DNA of 7,052 bases from Chloroflexota bacterium (GTDB taxonomy: Bacteria; Chloroflexota; Dormibacteria; Dormibacterales; Dormibacteraceae). Below are positions 1 to 5,144 of the stretch, piece after piece. The translations under genes and the position numbers were made by a program. Numbering within the stretch: position 1 is the stretch's first letter; every line of letters starts with the position of its first letter. A model generated the notes under the pieces. It searched no databases and had not been told where the DNA came from. It worked only from the letters and a program-made list of their open reading frames with translations. The stretch spans positions 7,687-14,738 of the forward strand of contig DMCH01000172.1 in NCBI GenBank assembly GCA_003446775.1, in the 5' to 3' direction.

Positions 1-1029
1 CAGACCAGCGGCACCACCGGCGCGCCCAGCGTGCTCGCGCTCTCCAAAGCGGATATCGAGACGTGGACGGTCATCGGCACGCGCACGTACTTCGCGACCG
101 GCATCCACGACCACAGCAGCGTGCTCACCACTTTTGGCGCCGGGCCCTTCGTGGCGGGGCACACGCATTACGTGCTGTCGCGAATCGGGTCTCGTTCGGT
201 ACCCGTCGCGCCAGGCGACACCGACCGAGTCCTTTTTGGATTGAAGGCGGGCCTCGCCGACACGCTCCTCTGCACGCCGTCCTTTGCCCAGTACCTCGCC
301 AACCGCCTGGAGAAGTCAGAAGCAGATCCCGCCGCGATGCAGCTCACGCATATCGTCACCGGCGGCGAACCCGGTGGCGGCATCCCCGCCATTCGCGACC
401 ACATCGAGTCCGTCCTCGGCGCGACCGTGACCGAGGTGATGGGGATCGGCGACATCGCTCCCTCCTTGTTCGGTGAGTGTCCGCAGCAGGAGGGGATGCA
501 CTTCTGCGGCGACGGCCACGTTTGGGCAGAGCTCGTCAACCCTGACTCGCGCGAGCCGATGATGATCGAGGCCGGCGCCGTCGGCGAGCTTGTCTACACA
601 CACCTCACGCGCGAGGCGATGCCGGTGGTGCGTTTCTTGAGCGGCGACATCGCCAGGATCGAACGGTCTCCATGCGAGTGCGGCCGGAACTCATTTCGCA
701 TGCGGATCATCGGCCGGCGGGACGACATGTTCATCGTGCGCGGCGTCAACGTGTACCCCTCGGCAATCCTGGCGGTGGTGGGCAGGTTCCGGCCGCGTGT
801 CACCGGCCGCGCGCGCGTGATTCGCACGACCGCAGACGTGAGCGTGCAGCCGCCAGTCCCGATCGAGGTCGAAGTGCCAGACGGCAGCCGCAGCGACGCC
901 GGGCTCACACAAGAGATCGAAACCGCGATCCACTCCGCATTGACCTTCCGCGCCAGGGTCGCCCTCGTCCCCGAGAAGGCGTTCGGCGAGAGCGGCTACA
1001 AGACCCGCCTCACCGTGGAGCGCCCGTGA
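1..1029 (+). CDS. PaaK-type aryl-CoA ligase (AMP-forming), 5' truncated by window edge
   Basis: Member of the adenylate-forming enzyme superfamily, closest in layout to phenylacetate-CoA ligases: ATP-dependent activation of a carboxylic (probably aromatic) acid to its acyl-CoA in the cytoplasm. The frame is open from base 1, and the first visible residues are the P-loop QTSGTTGAPS, so the true start lies upstream. With 342 residues visible and a family length near 430-440, roughly 90 are missing. Visible in order: P-loop (residues 1-10), GGEPGG (121-126), LSGDI with the ATP-ribose Asp (213-217), a CECG cysteine pair (225-228), the hinge GRRDDMFIVRGVNVYPSAI (238-256) typical of PaaK enzymes, and Lys334 in GYKTRL near the end as candidate catalytic lysine. 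The usual YGxxE adenine motif reads MGIGD (147-151). The stop overlaps the next gene by 4 nt, implying co-translation. Family assignment is firm; the substrate is unknown. Confidence 0.9.
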   Translation, partial: QTSGTTGAPSVLALSKADIETWTVIGTRTYFATGIHDHSSVLTTFGAGPFVAGHTHYVLSRIGSRSVPVAPGDTDRVLFGLKAGLADTLLCTPSFAQYLANRLEKSEADPAAMQLTHIVTGGEPGGGIPAIRDHIESVLGATVTEVMGIGDIAPSLFGECPQQEGMHFCGDGHVWAELVNPDSREPMMIEAGAVGELVYTHLTREAMPVVRFLSGDIARIERSPCECGRNSFRMRIIGRRDDMFIVRGVNVYPSAILAVVGRFRPRVTGRARVIRTTADVSVQPPVPIEVEVPDGSRSDAGLTQEIETAIHSALTFRARVALVPEKAFGESGYKTRLTVERP

Positions 1030-1805
1030 CCACGAAACGAAAGCGGCTGAAGTCCGACCTTGGATGGAGTACGGCCGATCGGATCGTCGTGCAAGGGCAC
1101 GACCTGGTCGATCTCATCGGCAACACGTCGCTCGGAGATTTCGCGTTCCTCGAGCTGAAGGGCCGGCTGCCGACCCCAGAAGAATCCACCGTCTTCAACG
1201 CCATCGCCGTCACCCTGGTCGAGCACGGCATGACCCCGAGCGCGATCGCCGCGCGCCTCACGTATTTCGGGGCGCCCGAGTCGCTCCAGGCCGCGGTCGC
1301 TGCCGGGCTGCTCGGCATGGGGTCGCGTTTCGGCGGCTCCATCGAGGAGGCGGCGCGAACTCTTCAGGAAGCCCTCGCCGCAGCCGGCCCCGAAGTCGAC
1401 CTCGGCGAGGTTGCGCGCGATGTGGTCGCGGCCTACAAGAAGACGAAGCAGCCCATCGCCGGCCTGGGGCACCCGATCCACAAACCCATCGACCCGCGAA
1501 CGCCGCGCCTGTTCACGATCGCCCTCGAAAATGGACTGTCGGGGCGATATGTCGAGCTCATGAAGCTCATCTCTGAGGAGGCAGGCCGAGCCTACGCGCG
1601 GGAGCTGCCCGTGAATGCGACCGGCGCCATCGGCGCGATTCTCAGCGAGCTCGACTTCCCCTGGCAGGTGGGCCGCGGGCTCGCGGTCATGGCCCGCGCG
1701 ATCGGCCTCGTCGCCCACATCCAGGAGGAGGTCAAGGACCCCATGGCGGCTGAGATCTGGAGCCGCGTGGAAGACGAAGCCTCGGAACACAACCGCACGG
1801 ACTAA
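1026..1805 (+). CDS. citryl-CoA lyase-like protein (citrate synthase superfamily, short form)
   Basis: A 259-residue protein of the citrate synthase superfamily. It resembles the citryl-CoA lyase domain of ATP-citrate lyase more than true citrate synthase: it has GSRFGGSIEEAA (99-110), like the RFGG segment of ATP-citrate lyase, where synthases have a catalytic LHGG. GLGHPIHKPIDPR (146-158) carries the conserved His149. Family enzymes cleave citryl-CoA, or another 3-hydroxy-3-carboxyacyl-CoA, to acetyl-CoA and an oxoacid. The motif that usually holds the catalytic Asp (NVDG) reads NATG (197-200), so Thr199 replaces Asp and the chemistry may differ. The GTG at 1026 is chosen because it overlaps the ligase stop (GTGA), a typical coupled start; the frame is open further upstream, but there it only shadows the ligase. 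The CoA ligase neighbour suggests it acts on a CoA ester. Superfamily is sure; exact reaction is uncertain. Confidence 0.82.
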   Translation: MTTKRKRLKSDLGWSTADRIVVQGHDLVDLIGNTSLGDFAFLELKGRLPTPEESTVFNAIAVTLVEHGMTPSAIAARLTYFGAPESLQAAVAAGLLGMGSRFGGSIEEAARTLQEALAAAGPEVDLGEVARDVVAAYKKTKQPIAGLGHPIHKPIDPRTPRLFTIALENGLSGRYVELMKLISEEAGRAYARELPVNATGAIGAILSELDFPWQVGRGLAVMARAIGLVAHIQEEVKDPMAAEIWSRVEDEASEHNRTD

Positions 1806-1814
1806 CATTTCGCC

Positions 1815-2780
1815 GTGCCCGCGAATGTGCCCGGAATCCACCACGTGACCTGCATCACGGGTGACGTGCAGAAGAACGTCGACTTCTATGTCGGCGTGCT
1901 TGGTCTCCGCTTCATAAAGAAGACCGTCAACTTCGACGTGCCCGACACCTACCACATCTATTTCGGCGACTACGTCGGCACGCCCGGCAGCGCGATGACC
2001 TTCTTCGGCTGGCCGCACCTGCCCTGCCGGCCGGCGGGCAGCGGGCAGGTGACCGTGGTCTCGTTCGCGGTGCCTAACCGTTCGCTGCAGTTCTGGACCG
2101 GCCGCCTTCGCGACCTCAATGTGGAGGCCTCGCGGGTGAGCCGATTCGGCATCGACACCCTGGTGCTCAAAGACTTCGACTCCATCCAGATCGAGTTGGT
2201 GGGCGAGGCGTCGGATGAGCGCTGGCAGCCGTGGCCGGACAGCCCGGTCGATCCCCATCATCAGATTCGCAGCTTCCACTCGGTGACCCTGTGTGAAGAG
2301 TCCGACCTCAACACCATCCAGTTCCTGACCGACACCATGGGCTTTCGCAAGGTCGCCAGCGAAGACAACCGCACCCGGTTCGAAACCGGCGCGGGCGGCC
2401 CAAGCTCGGTGCTTGACGTGCTCGACGCGCCGGAAGCGCCGGTGGGGGAGGAGGCGGCCGGAACCGTCCACCACGTCGCGTGGCGCGCCACCAACGATGC
2501 GCACGAGCTCGACTGGCGCGAGGTGCTGGTCAAATCGGGGCGCAACGTGACGCCAGTGATCGAGCGCAAGTACTTCCGATCGATCTATTTCCGCGAGCCC
2601 GGCGGCGTCCTGTTCGAGATCGCCACGGACCAGCCGGGCTTCACCGTCGACGAGCCCGCCGAGGCGCTCGGCTCTTCGCTTCAGCTGCCGCCGCAGTACG
2701 AAGGGCGGCGCGAGGACTTGAAGTTCAACCTGACGCCCATCGTCGTCCCGACCACCGCGGCGCGGGGCGCAGGACGCTGA
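1815..2780 (+). CDS. VOC-family ring-cleaving dioxygenase (PcpA/LinE/MhqO type)
   Basis: A 321-residue protein of two paired VOC modules. The family comprises Fe(II)/O2-dependent hydroquinone 1,2-dioxygenases (PcpA, LinE) and the quinone-stress protein MhqO. Expected ligands are visible: GIHHVT at 7-12, with His10 matching the first metal His and His9/Thr12 matching pocket residues; TVHHVAW at 217-223, with His220 the second ligand; and VLFEI at 265-269, with Glu268 the carboxylate ligand. RKYFRSIYFREPGG (251-264), with Arg251, matches the arginine-bearing segment of PcpA. The set of intact ligands argues for an active extradiol-type enzyme. The start is GTG 1815, nine bases after the lyase stop in the same frame, with no clear Shine-Dalgarno; GTG 1827 is an alternative that still keeps both N-terminal His. 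It sits in the same transcriptional run as the ligase and lyase. The substrate (hydroquinone, chlorinated or alkylated forms) is inferred only from family. Confidence 0.88.
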   Translation: MPANVPGIHHVTCITGDVQKNVDFYVGVLGLRFIKKTVNFDVPDTYHIYFGDYVGTPGSAMTFFGWPHLPCRPAGSGQVTVVSFAVPNRSLQFWTGRLRDLNVEASRVSRFGIDTLVLKDFDSIQIELVGEASDERWQPWPDSPVDPHHQIRSFHSVTLCEESDLNTIQFLTDTMGFRKVASEDNRTRFETGAGGPSSVLDVLDAPEAPVGEEAAGTVHHVAWRATNDAHELDWREVLVKSGRNVTPVIERKYFRSIYFREPGGVLFEIATDQPGFTVDEPAEALGSSLQLPPQYEGRREDLKFNLTPIVVPTTAARGAGR

Positions 2781-2814
2781 CACGAGTTTGGGGTGGTCTG
2801 GAAGTTTGACCTCT

Positions 2815-2819
2815 GGAGG
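2815..2819 (+). promoter_or_regulatory. ribosome binding site for the MDMPI-like gene
   Basis: GGAGG lies 11 nt before the ATG at 2831. It is the clearest Shine-Dalgarno in the 50-nt gap after the dioxygenase and fixes that start. I saw no convincing promoter hexamers in the gap, so read-through from the upstream genes is the simplest reading. Confidence 0.65.
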
Positions 2820-2830
2820 GAAGTGAGCTG

Positions 2831-3673
2831 ATGAGCACCGCAACGATCGCGCCGGTCAACCCGATGTCGGCGGAAGGCAAGGCCACGGTCATGAACGTTA
2901 TGCGCCGCGACCGCGCCAACTTCACGCGCCTGGTCTCGGATCCGAAAAACTGGAACGTCATGACGCGCTGCACCGGCTGGGAGACGCGCGACCTGGTCGG
3001 CCACATGATCGACGTCATGGAGGGTTACTTCAAGAACTGGGATGCAGCCAAGGCGGGCAAAGACGGCACAGCCCTCGGCCTGCCGGTGATGGGGGAGACG
3101 CTCAACGACCACGCCCTCGACTTCCGCAAGCTGCCGCGCGAGGAGGCGCTCGCGCGCTTCAAGAAGGACGCGGAGAGGCTCGACGGAATCCTCGAGGCGC
3201 TCACGCCGGAGGAGTGGACCGGGTTCATGGTCTACCACCCGTTCGGCGGGCCGGTGCCGGCCGGTTTCTACGGCACCTTTCAGATCATGGACTACGGCGT
3301 CCACCCCTATGACATCGAGTACGGCCTGGGCAACAAGCTGGCGACCATCGACGAAGCCACGGCCGGGCTGATCCTGCCTTATTCCTTCATTTTCTGGATG
3401 CTCACGGTCGACCAGAAGGTGGCGGCGGGCCTGGACGCTCAGTACGGAATTGAAACGGAAGGTCCGTGGGGCGGCAAATGGCGCGTGACCATCAAGGACG
3501 GCAAGTGGTCCTCGGAGGCCGAGAAAGGCAACTTCGAGGGCTGCGATGCCCTGTTCCACTTCAACAGCGCGGCAGAGCATGTGTTGACGTTCTTCGGCCG
3601 GTTCCCAGGCGGCTCGGCTTCCGGCGACCCCGAGGTGATTCACAAGGTGCGCCACCTCTTCTACTCCTTCTGA
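2831..3673 (+). CDS. MDMPI/DinB-like protein with C-terminal SCP2-like domain
   Basis: A 280-residue protein. The N-terminal part (about 15-165) looks like the mycothiol-dependent maleylpyruvate isomerase (MDMPI) N-terminal fold, a four-helix DinB-type bundle: a tryptophan/threonine segment followed by DLVGHM (54-59, His58), and later MDYGVHPYDI (153-162). In MDMPI the metal is held by a His, a Glu and a His; the matching residues here would be His58, Asp154 and His158, with similar spacing and Asp in place of Glu. The C-terminal part (about 205-280) looks like an SCP2-type domain, ending in GD..VIHKVRHLF. MDMPI isomerises maleylpyruvate after gentisate cleavage, so a role on a ring-cleavage product of the upstream dioxygenase is plausible but unproven; the superfamily has many members of unknown function. 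A GGAGG 11 nt upstream supports the start. No signal peptide or membrane segment is seen. Confidence 0.75.
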   Translation: MSTATIAPVNPMSAEGKATVMNVMRRDRANFTRLVSDPKNWNVMTRCTGWETRDLVGHMIDVMEGYFKNWDAAKAGKDGTALGLPVMGETLNDHALDFRKLPREEALARFKKDAERLDGILEALTPEEWTGFMVYHPFGGPVPAGFYGTFQIMDYGVHPYDIEYGLGNKLATIDEATAGLILPYSFIFWMLTVDQKVAAGLDAQYGIETEGPWGGKWRVTIKDGKWSSEAEKGNFEGCDALFHFNSAAEHVLTFFGRFPGGSASGDPEVIHKVRHLFYSF

Positions 3674-3697
3674 TCCGCTCTACGGTTTGGGCCTTGA

Positions 3698-3718
3698 CCT
3701 CCCCACCACGTGGGGAGG
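3698..3718. repeat. perfect 9-bp inverted repeat (hairpin) after the MDMPI-like gene
   Basis: CCTCCCCAC (3698-3706) and GTGGGGAGG (3710-3718) are exact reverse complements around a 3-nt CAC loop, 24 nt past the TGA of the upstream gene. The stem could stop transcription, but no T-run follows, so a classic intrinsic terminator is not supported. It is better seen as the first half of the compound element described separately. Confidence 0.75.
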
Positions 3719-3776
3719 CTGCCTCCCGCGCCTCCGGCGCGGGGACCCCAGAGGACGCCGCTGCCGGGAGGGGAGG
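3698..3776. repeat. compound palindromic GC-rich element (REP-like)
   Basis: Two perfect hairpins lie back to back: arms 3698-3706/3710-3718 (loop CAC), and CCCGCGCC 3725-3732 with GGCGCGGG 3736-3743 (loop TCC). The element begins with CCTCCCC and ends with GGGGAGG (3770-3776), its reverse complement, so the ends form a long-range inverted repeat. CCTCCC (3722-3727) can also pair with GGGAGG (3766-3771). Terminal inverted repeats plus internal hairpins in about 79 bp recall REP/MITE-like dispersed elements. Only one copy is in the window, so mobility or dispersal cannot be shown. It lies directly upstream of the GNAT coding region and is open in that gene's frame. Confidence 0.5.
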
Positions 3777-3787
3777 ACCAGTCCTCG

Positions 3788-3832
3788 ATGAAGTCACGCC
3801 AGCAACCTTTGCACAAATCGCAGAAGCGATGA
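3788..3832 (+). CDS. possible 14-codon upstream mini-ORF coupled to the GNAT gene
   Basis: An ATG at 3788 follows the strong purine tract GGGAGGGGAGGA (3766-3777; 11 nt between GGAGG and ATG). It reads MKSRQQPLHKSQKR, and its TGA (3830-3832) overlaps the ATG of the GNAT gene (3829-3831) as ATGA, a classic translational-coupling arrangement. The peptide is basic and has no regulatory amino-acid run. It competes with the alternative that GNAT translation starts further upstream in the other frame, because that frame looks like real GNAT sequence across the same bases. Low confidence as a true gene. Confidence 0.25.
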   Translation: MKSRQQPLHKSQKR

Positions 3833-4329
3833 GCCCCGACGGGGATCTCGTCGCCGCCCGTCTGTCACGCGGCTGCCGCTGCTTCGGCGCCTGGGCGGGC
3901 GACGACCTGCTGGGCTACGGTTGGCTTACGAGCGGTCCCGAATGGATCGGCGAGATCGACCTCGAGATCAGGCCCGGCGATGGTGAGGCCTACGTCTGGA
4001 ACTGCGTGACCTTGCCGCCGCACCGGCGCCAGGGCGTGTTCGGGGCGATGGTGGCCGGCTTGGCTGCCCGAGCGCAGACCGAGGGGCTGTCGCGGCTGTG
4101 GATCGGCAGCGTCGCTATCCCCGCTGAGAAAGTGATCCCTCGAGCCGGCTTCGCGCCCGTCGTTCATTTTTCGAGCGAGGTGTTGTCGGGCATTCGCTGG
4201 CTGAAGGTCCGCTCCGAGGCCGGGGTCGACCCTGGCCTGCTCGCGGCCGGGCGCGAGGTGCTTGCCGTCGGTGGGCGGCCGCTGCGGCTGGACACCTGGA
4301 TGAAGCGTGCCCAGCCGCGCCGCCATTGA
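3829..4329 (+). CDS. GNAT-family N-acetyltransferase
   Basis: 166 residues from ATG 3829. Family members transfer an acetyl group from acetyl-CoA to an amine on a small molecule or protein. The acetyl-CoA motif A is visible as VTLPPHRRQGVFGAM (60-74), the (R/Q)xxGxx loop followed by a helix, after strands around CRCFGAWAGDDLLGYGWL (16-33). Strand IPAEKVIPRAGFAPV (97-111) matches the usual motif-B 'N..a...y.k.GF' region. The same frame upstream (3781-3828) reads VLDEVTPATFAQIAEA, which looks like the first strand and helix of the fold, so the real start may be further upstream. The only upstream candidate I see is TTG 3694, without a Shine-Dalgarno and on the far side of the palindromic element (211 residues). 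Convergent with the secreted-protein gene, 9 nt between stops. The acceptor substrate cannot be predicted; no clear link to the catabolic genes. Confidence 0.8.
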   Translation: MSPDGDLVAARLSRGCRCFGAWAGDDLLGYGWLTSGPEWIGEIDLEIRPGDGEAYVWNCVTLPPHRRQGVFGAMVAGLAARAQTEGLSRLWIGSVAIPAEKVIPRAGFAPVVHFSSEVLSGIRWLKVRSEAGVDPGLLAAGREVLAVGGRPLRLDTWMKRAQPRRH

Positions 4330-4338
4330 TCGTCTTTT

Positions 4339-5043
4339 TTAGTTTTTGTCTCCGCTGGCGAAGAAGCTCACGCAGTCGCCCTGGTTCTTGAAAGGTCCAG
4401 GCGACGCGATGAAGTTTTCCCAGCCGCCGTCCTTGCACGACTCCTTCGACTCGAACGTGTAGGTCGTGTCGTTGATCATCACGTTATCGACGATGACCGT
4501 CTGGGTTGCTTTGAAGAACCAGCCGGAGTCGATCACAAGCTGAATCCCGGTGACGGTGTCCGAGCCGTACTTGAGGTCGGCTGCGGCGAAGGTGTCGTAG
4601 AAGGCGCCGCCAGGCAGCTGGCTCGTGTCGACGAAACCGGCAGGTGTGGCCAGATTGCCTGTCGACACCCACGTGTTCATTACACAGCCCGTGTAGCTCG
4701 GCGGTGGACCGACGTAGACGAACGCATTCTTGCCATCCACGTTGATCTGGAACCGCGGCGAGCCGCCGCCGCAGCTGGCGGCCGTGAACTTGTAATCGGT
4801 CCCGAGGTTGCTGATGCTGCCGAAAGTTGTCCCGGACGGGATGGCGAAGTCGATACCCCCGAATCCAGCGGGCACGAACGTCGAGCGCAATTGAACCCCG
4901 GTTGGAGAGTTGTTCCCTGGACTTACCAGCTGGGCGTCGCCGAACAATGTGTATCCACTGGCGGCGCCAGCGGATATGGGCACGGCGGCGAGGGCGACCG
5001 CCAGGGCGAGAATCGAACGACTGAGAGCAGGTTTCACCGTCAT
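4339..5043 (-). CDS. secreted protein with signal peptide and C-terminal Cys/Trp motif, function unknown
   Basis: 234 residues. A Sec signal peptide is clear: MTVKPALSR, a hydrophobic stretch about 10-24, and AGA/A cleavage near residue 27, so the mature protein is exported. The mature part is rich in Gly, Thr, Ser, Phe and Asp, with alternating hydrophobic runs such as TVIVDNVMIN (182-191) and YTFES (195-199), compatible with a beta-sandwich. Four cysteines (91, 120, 203, 224) allow two disulfides. The tail SCKDGGWENF...FKNQGDCVSF (202-228) is a motif I recall from the C-termini of many secreted proteins of high-GC bacteria; its function is not known to me. I chose ATG 5043 because the signal peptide begins there and a GGAG precedes it by 4 nt; a longer frame to 5139 would add a basic, non-signal extension. 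No lipobox or transmembrane anchor. No functional link to the neighbours is evident. Confidence 0.8.
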   Translation of the reverse strand: MTVKPALSRSILALAVALAAVPISAGAASGYTLFGDAQLVSPGNNSPTGVQLRSTFVPAGFGGIDFAIPSGTTFGSISNLGTDYKFTAASCGGGSPRFQINVDGKNAFVYVGPPPSYTGCVMNTWVSTGNLATPAGFVDTSQLPGGAFYDTFAAADLKYGSDTVTGIQLVIDSGWFFKATQTVIVDNVMINDTTYTFESKESCKDGGWENFIASPGPFKNQGDCVSFFASGDKN

Positions 5044-5070
5044 CTTTCTCCGATGTCTTCGTGAAGGAGC

Positions 5071-5090
5071 GCTGCCCACCAAGTGGGAGC
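5071..5090 (-). other. leader hairpin upstream of the secreted-protein gene
   Basis: CCCAC (5075-5079) pairs with GTGGG (5083-5087) around a CAA loop (TTG on the transcribed strand), extended by GCT/AGC (5071-5073 with 5088-5090) around one bulged base. It lies 27 nt before the start codon on the minus strand, in the presumed 5' untranslated leader. A role in mRNA stability or translation is inference. Confidence 0.4.
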
Positions 5091-5093
5091 CTG

Positions 5094-5115
5094 GGCCGCG
5101 CCCGAAGGCGCCGCC
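5094..5115 (-). other. stem-loop with UUCG tetraloop between the reductase and secreted-protein genes
   Basis: On the minus strand GCGCC-TTCG-GGCGC (5111-5098) gives a perfect 5-bp stem closed by a C(UUCG)G tetraloop, an exceptionally stable RNA cap. Three more pairs (5113-5115 with 5094-5096) follow past one mismatch. It lies 30 nt downstream of the reductase stop. No T-run follows, so it may be a processing or stability hairpin, or a leader structure, rather than an intrinsic terminator. Confidence 0.45.
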
Positions 5116-5144
5116 GGTGTGAGTTGATTCTGCTCCCAAAAGGC

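Noticed and set aside
996..2843. 615-codon open frame on the minus strand
   Set aside because: It runs antisense across the lyase-like and dioxygenase genes, which have clear family motifs. Its composition (rich in Arg, His, Asp, Gly, Val) is what the complement of GC-rich coding DNA gives; no motif is recognisable.
2681..3655. 324-codon minus-strand open frame
   Set aside because: Antisense shadow of the MDMPI-like gene, without a recognisable domain or ribosome site.
3466..3693. N-terminal extension of the GNAT frame into the MDMPI-like gene
   Set aside because: This part is an arginine-rich shadow of the C-terminal coding region of the MDMPI-like gene, with no GNAT resemblance.
3781..3832. 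A frameshift joining the 14-codon mini-ORF to the GNAT gene
   Set aside because: The mini-ORF frame (MKSRQQPLHK) does not resemble GNAT sequence, whereas the GNAT frame across the same bases does, so there is no evidence of a broken gene.
4330..4345. T-rich stretch between the convergent GNAT and secreted-protein genes
   Set aside because: No GC-rich stem precedes it in either direction, and part of it encodes the last Lys-Asn codons of the secreted protein.
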